Shown here piece after piece: positions 8,913 to 18,790 of a stretch of DNA of 64,000 nt (position 1 is its first letter; the number at the start of each line of letters is the position of its first letter). The notes under the pieces were generated by a model. It did no database searches and was not told the origin of the DNA. It saw only the letters and a program-made list of their open reading frames with translations. The stretch lies in assembly GCA_902615745.1 (NCBI GenBank), contig CACMQB010000002.1:62001-126000 (forward strand), written 5' to 3'. The DNA is from an uncultured Alphaproteobacteria bacterium. GTDB lineage: Bacteria > Pseudomonadota > Alphaproteobacteria > HIMB59 > GCA-002718135. Made by a program: the position numbers and the translations under genes.

Positions 8913-11551
8913 AAATATAAAGAAATATCTTCATGTACAGATTTACATGAAGCTAAATAAATAGCTTGCTCTTTATTAAGTTTCTCTTGTTTTCTTAATC
9001 CAAAAGTCTCTTTACCAGTTTCAGATAATTTAATTAAATCACTTAAGATAATTTTATTACCATCCAATCTCCAATTTTTTTCCAAATTGTATATTTTTTT
9101 TGCTTCATTAATTAAAGCTAATGCTTCTGTTTTCTTATTGTAATTTTTTTTCAACAATTTTCTTGCTTTTTTGATTGGTTTTGTGATGTTTGAAGTGTCA
9201 GTGAAAGAATTAAATAATCTCTCAAAATTTTTAATTATTTCTTCAATTCCATCTCTCTCTTCATTAACATTATTTAATAACTCATTAAAATTAATTTCTA
9301 ATTTTGAAAATTCTTCAGCATTTTGAAAAATTTTGATAAATTTTTGTAAATCATTAAATGAGTTATCTACTGATTTATTATAACTAAGTTTCTTTTTCTT
9401 AAAATTATCTAATATTGTTTTAAAATTATTATTTTCCTCTTTCCAATTTGGAGGAATTGTCATTTTTATACTCTCAATTTCATTTTCTAATTCAAAAATT
9501 TCCTCTTCAAACTTCTGGATTTTATTAAGTTCAGTTTCAAGTCTAATTTCTTTTTTAATTTTTTCTATCTTTGATAATTTTTTATAAATATTTTTTTCAA
9601 TATTCCTTACTTTTGTGTGAAGTGGCTTATAATTAATAGAGTAATTGTTAAAATTTTTACGTGATAATTTTACTTCTTCTATCAAATTCTTTGAATCATT
9701 GATGTTATTAATCATATTAGAAAAATTTTTATTTTGTTTCTCTGGTAAAAAATCAATATTATATGACATTAGGTCATTTGTAATTAAAATTGATTCAGAA
9801 AAATTTTCTTCATATTTATTATAAGAATAATCTATTAAACATTCTTGAAGTTTAGGATTAATTGGAGGAGGAGAAACTTCTGATGCATAATAAGACCTAA
9901 GAGGTAAATAATTTACTAATTGCGGAAAATATCCAACTACTCCTAAACCAACTAGTTGAAGTACAATAAAGACGCTTGCACCTTTCCAAATTTCAGTCGT
10001 TTTTATTGATTTTGGTGCTACCCCTCTTAGATAAAATAGTGAAAATCCAAATGGTGGAGTTAAAAATGAAGTTTGCATATTTACACCAATCATTACACCC
10101 AGCCAAACTGCAGTAACATTTGCTGATGTTTCAGCTAATAGTATTGGTGCAACTATAGGAACAACAACAATAGCAATTTCTATGAAATCTAAAAAAAAAC
10201 CTAGTACAAAAATAACTGCCATTACAACTATAAATTGTGTCCAAAAACCTCCTGGAAGACTAGTAAGAAAATCCTTAACTATCTCTTCACCTCCAAAACC
10301 TCTAAATGCTGCTGTCAACATTGCAGCACCAATCAGAATTATAAAAACCATTGAAGTAGTTAAACTTGTTTCAATCATTACGTTTTTTAAAACATTATTA
10401 ATTTTAAATGTTCTCCAAAAACTCCAAACAACACCAACAATTAAAAATATAACTGCAAATATTGCAATTACTAAAGCTAACACTTCTGATGTTGATGAAA
10501 TATTTTTAACATTAAGTTGAAAATTTATTACAATAAAAGTTATTACTATTAATGAAATTATAGTTATCAAAGCTGGTGTATATTTGTTTTTTTTATCATA
10601 CAATCTATAACCACCCATAACACCTGCACCCACAGCACCTATGGCGCCTGCTTGATTTACTGTTGCTATACCAAGTAATATTGAACCTAAAACTACAAAA
10701 ATTAATGCTAATGGCGGGACAAGTGATAGAAAAACTATCCTAAAGAAATTTCTGTCATAATTTCCTTCATATTCTACTGGAGGTACAGCTTCTTTTTTAA
10801 ATATTCCAATCAGTAAAACATATAACATATATAGACCAACAAGAACTAAACCAGGTAAGAAAGCTCCTAAAAACATATTCCCAGCACTTACTGAATCTAC
10901 ACTAAATTGACTTGGTATATTTGTAGAACCAGTTACGTTTTTATAATTTTCAATTCTCATATTATCAGCTGCATCTGAAGCAGATGCTAATTGGTCTGAC
11001 AAAATAATAAGAACAATTGAAGGTGGAATTATTTGACCAAGTGTGCCAGAAGAACAAACAATTCCAGACGCAAGTGATTTATTGTAATTATTTTTCATCA
11101 TTGCTGGTAAAGAAATTAAACCCATCGCAACTACTGTTGCCCCTACAATGCCTGTCGTAGCAGCTAATAATGCACCAACAAATATTACAGAAATTCCCAA
11201 TCCCCCCGGAATCGGTCCAAATAATTGCCCCATACTGATCAATAGGTCTTCTGCAATTTTTGATTTTTCAAGCATTATTCCCATAAAAATAAAAAGAGGT
11301 ATTGCTATCAATGTATCTCTTTCTACCTCCCAATATACTCCTCGAAAATTTGTTATTCCTGCATTTAGCCATTGAAAAGGACCATCAGATATAAAATATT
11401 CATTTGGGTTACCTTCAATTAAATATCCTGCTAAACCAGCTAAAAATATTGATATTATAGCTGAACCAGGAAGAGCGAATGCTAATGGATATCCAGAAGC
11501 AAGTGCAAATGCCATTAAAAATATTAATAAAAAAAGAAAAAATAATTCCAT
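8909..11551 (-). CDS. dctM: TRAP transporter large permease (DctM) with long C-terminal coiled-coil extension
   Basis: Residues 1 to about 555 are a DctM-type membrane subunit: many hydrophobic helices, the GYPLAFALPGSA start, the IPLFIFMGIMLEKS block and the QTSFLTPPFGFSLFYLRG motif. Together with DctQ it moves a solute handed over by DctP, driven by an ion gradient. After about residue 560 comes an unusual hydrophilic tail of about 320 residues, rich in Lys, Glu and Asn and predicted as coiled coil. Classical DctM proteins have about 430 residues; this one has 880. It lies 2 bases after dctQ, last in the operon. Confidence 0.9.
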   Translation of the reverse strand: MELFFLFLLIFLMAFALASGYPLAFALPGSAIISIFLAGLAGYLIEGNPNEYFISDGPFQWLNAGITNFRGVYWEVERDTLIAIPLFIFMGIMLEKSKIAEDLLISMGQLFGPIPGGLGISVIFVGALLAATTGIVGATVVAMGLISLPAMMKNNYNKSLASGIVCSSGTLGQIIPPSIVLIILSDQLASASDAADNMRIENYKNVTGSTNIPSQFSVDSVSAGNMFLGAFLPGLVLVGLYMLYVLLIGIFKKEAVPPVEYEGNYDRNFFRIVFLSLVPPLALIFVVLGSILLGIATVNQAGAIGAVGAGVMGGYRLYDKKNKYTPALITIISLIVITFIVINFQLNVKNISSTSEVLALVIAIFAVIFLIVGVVWSFWRTFKINNVLKNVMIETSLTTSMVFIILIGAAMLTAAFRGFGGEEIVKDFLTSLPGGFWTQFIVVMAVIFVLGFFLDFIEIAIVVVPIVAPILLAETSANVTAVWLGVMIGVNMQTSFLTPPFGFSLFYLRGVAPKSIKTTEIWKGASVFIVLQLVGLGVVGYFPQLVNYLPLRSYYASEVSPPPINPKLQECLIDYSYNKYEENFSESILITNDLMSYNIDFLPEKQNKNFSNMINNINDSKNLIEEVKLSRKNFNNYSINYKPLHTKVRNIEKNIYKKLSKIEKIKKEIRLETELNKIQKFEEEIFELENEIESIKMTIPPNWKEENNNFKTILDNFKKKKLSYNKSVDNSFNDLQKFIKIFQNAEEFSKLEINFNELLNNVNEERDGIEEIIKNFERLFNSFTDTSNITKPIKKARKLLKKNYNKKTEALALINEAKKIYNLEKNWRLDGNKIILSDLIKLSETGKETFGLRKQEKLNKEQAIYLASCKSVHEDISLYF

Positions 11552-11553
11552 TA

Positions 11554-12474
11554 TTAATTCTTTCTAATTACTTCTAAACTTCTTAATGAATAAATTATAA
11601 ATTGTATCAGCATTGTAAGAGCAAATATTATTAAAAAACCCGCCATTAAATATTTTATATTCATTCCTTGAGTACTTTGAGATGTTTCAAAATTCATTAT
11701 TGGTTGGTTTAAAACACATTGTTTGCAGTACATCCCAAGAAAGAACACAGTTAAACAAAGTGGAATACCCAGTAATAAACTTCCAAAAAGATTTACTCTT
11801 GCTTTATTTTTTTCACTAAAATTAGTATACAAAACATCAACTCTAACATGGCCATCTTTAATTAAAGTATAATAACTTCCAAATAAAAATAAGCTTCCAT
11901 ACCAAAATCTTACAAGATCACTCATTAAAGTTTGTTCATATGAAAAAACAAATCTTAAAATGACAATTTGAAATTCTGCTATTACAACAAGAAATGCTAA
12001 CCAGTAGAAATTGAGAGCTCTCAAGTAATATGCAAATATTAATGAAACAAATAATAGAGGAAAATGAACATATGGAGCTCGAAAAGAATTATTTGAAAAT
12101 TTTATGTTCCAACTTTTTCCAATCATTTGTTCAAGGAAACCTTCAATTATTAGAAAAGAAATTATGGCGTCAATTATTCCTATTATTAATACTGACCAAA
12201 AGCCAAATCTAATTATATAATCATTCACTCTTTCAAGGTTATTGGCTAGAGTCAGATTATCCAATTTTTTATTATAATTAATCAATATTAATGGAACAAT
12301 AATTGCTAATACATAAAGAAAAAATTGAATCGATGAATATATATTTGCTGAATTATATATTGTAAACGCTCCAGGCCAATCACCTGCGAAAGTTAAATAG
12401 TTATTAATTAAAAATGCAAATACTATTAAGATTAAACAAATTGATAAAAATTTAGAAATATTTGAGATATTCAT
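11554..12474 (-). CDS. dctQ: TRAP transporter small permease (DctQ)
   Basis: This is the small membrane subunit of the TRAP transporter, with several hydrophobic helices and the LIKDGHVRVDVLY signature near the centre of the DctQ domain. At 306 residues it is longer than classical DctQ (about 160-200), as in the mannitol/chloroaromatic (COG4665) type with extra N-terminal helices. A longer reading frame starts at 12504, but those ten codons lie in the dctP-dctQ hairpin, so the internal ATG at 12472-12474 is preferred. DctM follows almost immediately. Confidence 0.88.
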   Translation of the reverse strand: MNISNISKFLSICLILIVFAFLINNYLTFAGDWPGAFTIYNSANIYSSIQFFLYVLAIIVPLILINYNKKLDNLTLANNLERVNDYIIRFGFWSVLIIGIIDAIISFLIIEGFLEQMIGKSWNIKFSNNSFRAPYVHFPLLFVSLIFAYYLRALNFYWLAFLVVIAEFQIVILRFVFSYEQTLMSDLVRFWYGSLFLFGSYYTLIKDGHVRVDVLYTNFSEKNKARVNLFGSLLLGIPLCLTVFFLGMYCKQCVLNQPIMNFETSQSTQGMNIKYLMAGFLIIFALTMLIQFIIYSLRSLEVIRKN

Positions 12475-12482
12475 AAAAATAA

Positions 12483-12502
12483 GTGGGGAGTAAACTCCCC
12501 AC
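12483..12502 (-). terminator. Intercistronic hairpin between dctP and dctQ
   Basis: A perfect 8-bp GC-rich stem (GTGGGGAG / CTCCCCAC) with a TAAA loop sits between the dctP stop and the dctQ start. On the minus strand it is followed by a T-rich run. It may act as a partial terminator or RNA-stability element that keeps binding-protein levels above permease levels, a common arrangement in transporter operons. Confidence 0.65.
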
Positions 12503-12514
12503 ATGATTTAAAAT

Positions 12515-13621
12515 TTAACCTTCAAGTACTCTATTTCTTTGAGTAAAGAAAGCGGAGTCAGCTTTTTCTAACCAACCACTTATTTCATTTCTTGATTTTC
12601 TAAAGCTTGCAAGAATTCTTCCGGTTAATTCATTACCTTCAGCAAGTTCTTCATACAGTTGTTCTGCTGCTTCACCCATTGCATCGATAACATCTTCGTT
12701 GAATTCTCTTAGTTCAACACCATGATCATTCACAAGTCTCTGCAATGCAGCTCCATTATTTGCATTATATTCAGTCAACATTCTTTCATTTTGAACTGTT
12801 GAAGCATGCTCAATAATCATTTGATCTGTTTTGCTTAAACTTGTTAACCAAGATTTATTACAACCTAGTGTTATTAATGTTCCTGGTTCATGACATCCAG
12901 GCCAGTAATAATACTTTGCGGCTTCGTAGAATCTTGATCTTTCATCATTCCATGGTCCTACCCATTCTGTTGCATCGATTGTTCCATTGATCAAGTTTTC
13001 ATATATTTGTCCACCAGGCACACCTACAACAGATAAACCAAGTTTAGACATCATCATTCCACCTAATCCAGGAATTCTCATTTTAAGACCTTTAAAATCA
13101 TCTGGAGAATTAATTTCTTTATTAAACCATCCACCCATTTGAACACCTGAGTTTCCAGCCATAAAGTTTTTCAAACCAAATTCATCACCTAGTTCATCCC
13201 AAAGTTCTTGTCCGCCACCATGTCGTATCCATCCGTTGATTTCAGTTGCTATCATTCCAAAAGGAACTGCAGCAAAGAAACCCCAACCGGGATGTTGTCC
13301 AACCCAATAGTAGTCAGCACTATTATACATTTGAGCATTTCCAGATGTAACTTCTGTAAATACATCTAATGGTCCTACTCTTTCTCCACCAGCAAAGTGA
13401 TTAACAACAATACGACCATCACTTAAGTCTGATATTCTTTGAGAAACAGCTTCTGCGCCTGTACCTAATCCAGGATAGCCTCTACCCCAAGTAGCAACGC
13501 AGTTGACTTCTATTCTATCAGCTGCAATAGCTGGAGCTGGGAAAGATGAAACGGCTGTTGCAGCTGCTGCACCAATTCCTGCTTTTTTTAGGAAGTCACG
13601 TCTTTTAAAGTTTTTTTTCAT
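12515..13621 (-). CDS. dctP: TRAP transporter substrate-binding protein (DctP), Tat-exported
   Basis: This 368-residue periplasmic binding protein starts with a twin-arginine signal (KRRDFLKKAG, Arg 7-8) and an Ala-rich segment ending PAPAIAA, so it is exported folded. The mature part has DDFKGLKMRIPGLGG and DATEWVGPWND followed by a Tyr-rich stretch and PGCHEPG. This matches the COG4663 branch that includes 2-oxo-acid and monocarboxylate binders such as TakP. An organic acid ligand is therefore likely but not proven. It is first of dctPQM and lies downstream of the glutaryl-CoA dehydrogenase gene on the same strand. Confidence 0.9.
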   Translation of the reverse strand: MKKNFKRRDFLKKAGIGAAAATAVSSFPAPAIAADRIEVNCVATWGRGYPGLGTGAEAVSQRISDLSDGRIVVNHFAGGERVGPLDVFTEVTSGNAQMYNSADYYWVGQHPGWGFFAAVPFGMIATEINGWIRHGGGQELWDELGDEFGLKNFMAGNSGVQMGGWFNKEINSPDDFKGLKMRIPGLGGMMMSKLGLSVVGVPGGQIYENLINGTIDATEWVGPWNDERSRFYEAAKYYYWPGCHEPGTLITLGCNKSWLTSLSKTDQMIIEHASTVQNERMLTEYNANNGAALQRLVNDHGVELREFNEDVIDAMGEAAEQLYEELAEGNELTGRILASFRKSRNEISGWLEKADSAFFTQRNRVLEG

Positions 13622-13625
13622 ATGT

Positions 13626-13631
13626 CCTCCC
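13626..13631 (-). promoter_or_regulatory. Strong ribosome binding site of dctP
   Basis: The minus strand reads GGGAGG a few bases before the dctP ATG. Most genes here have weak or no Shine-Dalgarno sequence, so this strong site fits a highly produced binding protein and supports the start at 13621. Confidence 0.7.
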
Positions 13632-13725
13632 GAGATTATATGAATAAATTAATTAATTTATTAATAGAATTATACAAAAATAGAAAATCTATCAATTTTA
13701 AATAATATAAATAATAAGAAAATTA

Positions 13726-14901
13726 TTAAAAACTAGAAATTCCTGTCTGATTTTTCCCTAAAATTAATGAATGAATATCCTCTGCGCCTTCGTAAGTTTT
13801 AACAGTTTCTAAATTTACCAAATGTCTCATGATATGATATTCCTCTAATAAGCCATTTGCCCCAAGCATATCTCGAGCATTTCTAATTATGTCTAAAGAT
13901 TTTTTACAGTTATTTTTTTTTAAAATACTAATTGCATTAATGATATCTTTTCCTTCGTCTAAAGCTTTAGAGCTTAAAAGACATGATGCTAATCCTAAAT
14001 TTATCTCTATTTGCATCTCAGATAATTTTTTTTGAATTAATTGATTTGATGCTAAAGGTTTTTTAAACATAATTCTATTTTCTACATATTCTTTTGCAAT
14101 TAACCAACATTCAGAGGCTGAACCTAATACACCCCAGCTAATTCCAAATCTTGCTTTATTGAGACAACTAAAAACTGATTTCCATCCTTCGGTATTTTCT
14201 AAACACAAATTATTTGGAACAAAAACATTATTTAAAATTATTTGACCTGTTGGACTAATTTTTAAGCTTGTTTTATTTTCTATTGTTGAAGTATTTAATC
14301 CTTCAGTATTTTTTTCAATTATAAAACCTTTTATACTTTTATGATCTTTGTTTTCTTCAATAGCCCAAATAATAAATATGTCAGCAATTGGTGCATTCGT
14401 AATCCAGTTTTTAGATCCATTTATAATATATCCATCTTTAGTTTTTTTAAATGAAGTTTTCATTGAAGTAGGATCAGAACCAGCTTCACTTTCTGTTAAA
14501 CCAAAGCAACCAATTTTTTCTCCTTTAATTAATGCAGGAAGGTATTTATCTTTTTGTTCTTCAGATCCAAATTCATTTATTGGATTTATTACAAGAGAAG
14601 ATTGAACAGATATTGAAGATCTATAGCTGCTATCTATTTTTTCAAATTCATATGCTACAAGTCCATACGCTAAATTTGATGTACCAGACCCACCATGTGT
14701 TTTAACTGTTTGTCCTAAAACTCCAAGTGATCCAAATTTTGGATAGAGTTCTTTATCAAATACATTATTTCTGTTTCTTTCAACTACTATAGGTTTGAGT
14801 TCATTATTACAAAAATCTCTTACATTTTTCTGAATATTACTTTCTTCTTCATTTAAATGACTTTGAATATAAAATGGATCAAACCAATTATTTTCTTTCA
14901 T
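13726..14901 (-). CDS. gcdH: Glutaryl-CoA dehydrogenase (acyl-CoA dehydrogenase family)
   Basis: This FAD enzyme would oxidise and decarboxylate glutaryl-CoA to crotonyl-CoA in lysine/tryptophan breakdown, passing electrons to ETF. The 391-residue protein has YRSSISVQSSLV, the substrate-binding arginine segment typical of GcdH, then GLTESEAGSDP and the C-terminal catalytic glutamate in KTYEGAEDIHSLILG (E371). The usual Thr after YEG is Ala here. It lies 104 bases upstream of dctP on the same strand, so the TRAP system may feed a related acid pathway; that link is inference. Confidence 0.85.
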   Translation of the reverse strand: MKENNWFDPFYIQSHLNEEESNIQKNVRDFCNNELKPIVVERNRNNVFDKELYPKFGSLGVLGQTVKTHGGSGTSNLAYGLVAYEFEKIDSSYRSSISVQSSLVINPINEFGSEEQKDKYLPALIKGEKIGCFGLTESEAGSDPTSMKTSFKKTKDGYIINGSKNWITNAPIADIFIIWAIEENKDHKSIKGFIIEKNTEGLNTSTIENKTSLKISPTGQIILNNVFVPNNLCLENTEGWKSVFSCLNKARFGISWGVLGSASECWLIAKEYVENRIMFKKPLASNQLIQKKLSEMQIEINLGLASCLLSSKALDEGKDIINAISILKKNNCKKSLDIIRNARDMLGANGLLEEYHIMRHLVNLETVKTYEGAEDIHSLILGKNQTGISSF

Positions 14902-14952
14902 ACAATATTAGGCAATATCATCATTTTGATGTAAATAACCACAAAAATTATT

Positions 14953-15372
14953 ATGCAAAATAAGAATATATATATAGCCTCAGATCATGCTGGATTTGAT
15001 CTCAAAACCAAATTGTTAAAGAATTTTCCAAAAATTAATGATTTAGGAACAAAGACAGATGAAAGTGTTGACTATCCAGATTTTGCACACAAATTAACAA
15101 AAGAGGTTCTTAAGAACAAGAAAAACGTTGGTATTTTAATTTGTGGAACTGGTGTTGGTATGAGTATTGCAGCTAATAGAAAAAAAGGAATTAGAGCTGG
15201 TCTTGCTAATAATTCAAAAATAGCAAGATTGATAAGAAAGCACAATGATGCTAATGTACTTGTTTTACCAGGTAGGTTTATAAATACTAGCGAGGCAAAA
15301 AAAAGTGTTCAGGCTTTTCTTTCTACAAAGTTTGAGTCAGGACGACATAAAAGAAGGATTAAAAAACTATGA
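14953..15372 (+). CDS. rpiB: Ribose-5-phosphate isomerase B
   Basis: This enzyme interconverts ribose 5-phosphate and ribulose 5-phosphate. The 139-residue protein has the [10 protein letters not shown] start, the active-site cysteine in [17 protein letters not shown] and the [13 protein letters not shown] segment of the RpiB/LacAB family. It is transcribed away from gcdH and overlaps glyA by 4 bases; rpiB-glyA-nrdR is a familiar alphaproteobacterial order that supplies C1 units and pentose for nucleotide and riboflavin synthesis. Confidence 0.94.
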   Translation: MQNKNIYIASDHAGFDLKTKLLKNFPKINDLGTKTDESVDYPDFAHKLTKEVLKNKKNVGILICGTGVGMSIAANRKKGIRAGLANNSKIARLIRKHNDANVLVLPGRFINTSEAKKSVQAFLSTKFESGRHKRRIKKL

Positions 15373-16658
15373 TTTCAGATTTGTTTACTAAAGGAATTAA
15401 AGAAGCAGACCCAGAGGTTTATGGAACATTAAGCCGTGAACTAGAAAGACAGCAAAACCAAATCGAGTTGATAGCATCTGAAAATATTGCATCAAGATCA
15501 ATTTTAAATGCTCAAGGCTCTGTCATGACAAATAAATATGCAGAGGGTTATCCTGGTAAACGATATTATGGCGGGTGTGAATTTGTTGATCAAGCTGAAG
15601 AGATTGCTTTAGAAAGAGTTAAAAAACTTTTTAATTGTAAATTTGCAAATTTACAACCTCATAGTGGAGCACAGGCAAACCAAGCGGTCTTTCTAGCGTT
15701 ACTTCAACCGCATGATACTATATTAGGTATGTCTCTTGCATCTGGTGGTCACTTAACTCATGGAGCAAAACCTAATCTATCTGGTAAATGGTTTAATGCT
15801 GTTCAATACGGTGTAAAAAAAGATGGCAATGATAAAGATTTAATTGATTATGATGAAGTTGAAGCTTTAGCATTAGAGCATAAACCAAAAATGCTAATAG
15901 CTGGAGCCTCCGCTTATCCTAGAACAATAGATTGGAAAAGGTTTAGAGAAATAGCTGATAAAGTAGGAGCATATTTTTTAGTTGATATGGCTCACTATTC
16001 TGGTCTGGTTGCTGGTAAACAATATCCAAATCCGATTGAGCATGCCCATGTAGTAACTTCAACAACACATAAAACTTTAAGAGGTGCAAGAAGCGCAATG
16101 ATTTTAACTAATCATGAAGATTTATATAAAAAAATTAATTCAGCTGTTTTTCCTGGATTACAAGGTGGCCCACTAATGCATGTAATTGCAGCTAGAGCTG
16201 TTTGTTTTGGTGAAGCACTTAAACCTGAATTCGAAGAATATATTAAAAATGTAATTGCTAGTGCTAAAGTTATGGCACAAACTTTAGTTGATAGAGGATT
16301 TAGGATTGTTACTGGGGGTACAGATTCACATATAGTTTGGTTAGATTTAACACCAAAAGGTTTAACTGGTGATAAAGCTGAAAAAATTTTAGAAGAAGTT
16401 GGATTGGCATGTAATAAAAATGCAATTCCATATGACCCTAACCCGCCAAAAATAACCAGTGGACTTAGATTTGGAACTGCTGCTGCTACGACCAGAGGTT
16501 TTAATCAGAAAGATTTTGAAAAAGTTGGAAATATGATTGCTGATATTTTGGATAGTCTTTTACTTGAAGAAAATGAAAGAACTGAAGTTTTTAATAAAAC
16601 AAGAAAAGATATAATTGATCTTTGCAAAAAATATCCAATTTATAGTGAGGCATTTTAA
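15369..16658 (+). CDS. glyA: Serine hydroxymethyltransferase
   Basis: This PLP enzyme converts serine and tetrahydrofolate to glycine and methylene-THF, the main C1 source. The 429-residue length is standard. The PLP lysine is K235 in [30 protein letters not shown] and the VFPGLQGGP loop are also present. It starts inside the end of rpiB and ends one base before nrdR, so it is co-transcribed with both. Confidence 0.97.
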   Translation: MISDLFTKGIKEADPEVYGTLSRELERQQNQIELIASENIASRSILNAQGSVMTNKYAEGYPGKRYYGGCEFVDQAEEIALERVKKLFNCKFANLQPHSGAQANQAVFLALLQPHDTILGMSLASGGHLTHGAKPNLSGKWFNAVQYGVKKDGNDKDLIDYDEVEALALEHKPKMLIAGASAYPRTIDWKRFREIADKVGAYFLVDMAHYSGLVAGKQYPNPIEHAHVVTSTTHKTLRGARSAMILTNHEDLYKKINSAVFPGLQGGPLMHVIAARAVCFGEALKPEFEEYIKNVIASAKVMAQTLVDRGFRIVTGGTDSHIVWLDLTPKGLTGDKAEKILEEVGLACNKNAIPYDPNPPKITSGLRFGTAAATTRGFNQKDFEKVGNMIADILDSLLLEENERTEVFNKTRKDIIDLCKKYPIYSEAF

Positions 16659-17111
16659 ATGAGATGCCCCTTCTGTAGTAATGAAGATACACAAGTAAAA
16701 GACTCAAGACCTACAGAAGATAATACAGCTATAAGAAGAAGAAGAGTTTGCGATGCTTGCGGCTCTAGATTTACAACTTTTGAAAGAATTCAACTAAGAG
16801 ATTTGGTCGTAATGAAAAGTAACGGTCAAAAAGAAAATTTTGATAGAGATAAAATGTATAGATCTCTTTCTTTAGCTTTAAGAAAAAGAAATGTTGATAA
16901 TGAAAAAATTGAAAAAATTGTGAATGCTATTGTAAGAAAATTAGAAAACTCTGGTGAAACTGATATAAAATCTAATATTATCGGTCAATACATTATGGAA
17001 GCTTTAATGCATTTAGACCAGGTAGCATACGTCAGATTTGCATCTGTTTACAAAAATTTTAGAGAAGCAAAAGATTTTGAAGATTTCTTAGGTAATTTAG
17101 AAGATAAATAA
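16659..17111 (+). CDS. nrdR: Transcriptional repressor NrdR
   Basis: NrdR represses ribonucleotide reductase genes in response to ATP/dATP. The 150-residue protein has the N-terminal zinc ribbon (MRCPFC...[13 protein letters not shown]) and an ATP-cone domain ([17 protein letters not shown]). It follows glyA directly and precedes ribD by 6 bases, the usual alphaproteobacterial setting. Confidence 0.96.
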   Translation: MRCPFCSNEDTQVKDSRPTEDNTAIRRRRVCDACGSRFTTFERIQLRDLVVMKSNGQKENFDRDKMYRSLSLALRKRNVDNEKIEKIVNAIVRKLENSGETDIKSNIIGQYIMEALMHLDQVAYVRFASVYKNFREAKDFEDFLGNLEDK

Positions 17112-17117
17112 TTTTTA

Positions 17118-18200
17118 GTGTCTCAACAAAATGTAAAGATGATTAACTTAGCGCATGATATTGCTAAAAAAAAATTTGGAAAAACATTCCCCAACCCCAC
17201 AGTGGGCTGTGTAATTGCAAAAAATTCAAAAATCATTTCTAAAGCTGTAACGAATAAATCTGGAAGGCCTCATGCCGAAGAAATAGCTCTAGCTAAAGCT
17301 GGTCATAAAGCTAAAGGAGCTTCAATGTATGTTACTTTAGAACCATGTTTTCATAGTTCAAAAGATGGATCATGCACAGATCAAATATTAAGATCAGGAA
17401 TTAAAGAAATATTTATATCTGCGCCTGATCCAGATGTGAGAACATATTATAAAAGTATTAAAAAGTTAAAAAAAAATAATGTAATTGTAAATGTAGGCTT
17501 AGAAAAGAATAGAACATATAATTTAAATAAATTTTTTTTTAAAAGTGTTTTAAAGAAAAAACCATTTACAAAAGTCAAAATTGCAACTTCTGCAGATGAA
17601 AAAATTGCATGGCATGATTATAAAAGTAAATGGATATCAAATAAATCAAGTCGAGAATATGCGCATAAGTTAAGATCAATGAGTCAAGCTATTTTAACTA
17701 CTTCAAAAACTGTAATAAAAGATAATCCAAGATTAACTATAAGATTAAAAAAAACTTTAGAACAACATATTCCAATTATAATAATTGATAATAATCTAAA
17801 AATACCAATGAAATCAAAAATATTAAAAGATATATCTAAAAAAAGAATTATTATCTTTACTTCTAAAAAAAATAAAAAATCTGAAAATTTAATTAAATTT
17901 GGATGTGAAGTTATTTTTTGTAAATTAAATAAAAACAAAAAACTAAATTTAAAAAATATTTTTAGTAAAATATACTCATTAAAAATATCAGATTTATTAG
18001 TTGAAGCAGGCGGTATTTTTTTTACAGAATTGTTAAATAATAATTTAGTAGATGAAATTCATTTATTTAAATCCAAAATTATTATAGGAAAACATGGCAA
18101 ACCGGCAATTGTTGGAAAACAACTTAGTCAATTAAATTTATTTTTAAATGAAAGAAAAAAATTCAAAGAAGACATATATACAAATTATCAGGTAAATTAA
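17118..18200 (+). CDS. ribD: Bifunctional riboflavin deaminase/reductase RibD
   Basis: RibD deaminates the pyrimidine product of GTP ring opening and then reduces its ribosyl chain. The N-terminal deaminase domain has HAEEIALAKAG and zinc-binding VTLEPCFHSSKDGSC; the C-terminal RibD_C reductase runs from about residue 150, with LLVEAGGIFFTELL near the end. It has 360 residues and a GTG start at 17118. The final base overlaps the start of ribE. Confidence 0.93.
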   Translation: MSQQNVKMINLAHDIAKKKFGKTFPNPTVGCVIAKNSKIISKAVTNKSGRPHAEEIALAKAGHKAKGASMYVTLEPCFHSSKDGSCTDQILRSGIKEIFISAPDPDVRTYYKSIKKLKKNNVIVNVGLEKNRTYNLNKFFFKSVLKKKPFTKVKIATSADEKIAWHDYKSKWISNKSSREYAHKLRSMSQAILTTSKTVIKDNPRLTIRLKKTLEQHIPIIIIDNNLKIPMKSKILKDISKKRIIIFTSKKNKKSENLIKFGCEVIFCKLNKNKKLNLKNIFSKIYSLKISDLLVEAGGIFFTELLNNNLVDEIHLFKSKIIIGKHGKPAIVGKQLSQLNLFLNERKKFKEDIYTNYQVN

Positions 18201-18790
18201 TGTTTACAGGTATTATTCAAGATTTAGGAACAATAAAAAACAAAGATTTGGGTCTTTACCAAATATCTACGAATCTTGATTTGAGTAATTGTAAGGAAGG
18301 TTCTTCAATTTCTTGTAATGGAGTTTGTCTTACAGCAAAAAATATAACTCCATCAAACAACAATTCATTTAGCTTTGATGTGAATATAGGAGAAGAAACC
18401 TTTCAAAGAACAAATCTAGCTAATTCTATTTTAAAAAATGAAAAAATTAATTTAGAAAAATCGCTTCAGATAGGTGATGAAATTAGTGGTCATTTTGTTT
18501 ATGGTCATGTTGACACCACAACTATTGTCAGTGAAATTTTAGAACTTGAAAATAGTTGGGAATATTATTTTGAAAAAAAATTTAATAAAAATAATAGGTT
18601 TGTTGTAGAAAAAGGATCTATTTCAATAAATGGTATTTCTTTAACAGTTGCAAAAGTAGAAAATAATACATTTATGATATCTGTAATTGATCATACATTT
18701 AATCATACTAATTTAAAATATTTAAATAAAAGTGATCAAGTTAATATTGAATTTGATTATCTTGCACGTTTTATCCTTAACAATGATTAA
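18200..18790 (+). CDS. ribE: Riboflavin synthase alpha subunit
   Basis: This enzyme dismutates two lumazine molecules into riboflavin. The 196-residue protein shows the two tandem barrel repeats of the family: MFTGIIQDLG and SCNGVCLTA in the first half, then DEISGHFVYGHVD and SINGISLTVAKV in the second. It overlaps ribBA by 8 bases when the internal ribBA start is used. Confidence 0.95.
   Translation: MFTGIIQDLGTIKNKDLGLYQISTNLDLSNCKEGSSISCNGVCLTAKNITPSNNNSFSFDVNIGEETFQRTNLANSILKNEKINLEKSLQIGDEISGHFVYGHVDTTTIVSEILELENSWEYYFEKKFNKNNRFVVEKGSISINGISLTVAKVENNTFMISVIDHTFNHTNLKYLNKSDQVNIEFDYLARFILNND

Noticed and set aside
10182-10520. Forward reading frame of 112 codons within dctM, and other antisense frames such as 6345-6632, 22204-22419 and 52272-52562.
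   Set aside because: They are shadows of well-supported genes on the other strand, with no motifs and no ribosome sites.
12475-12504. DctQ start at 12504, giving ten extra residues.
   Set aside because: Those codons fall in the dctP-dctQ hairpin, and an internal ATG starts the hydrophobic N-terminus.
18732-18782. RibBA start at 18732 with a 17-residue hydrophobic lead.
   Set aside because: It would overlap ribE by 59 bases, and the lead has no counterpart in the family; the ATG at 18783 gives the normal N-terminus.
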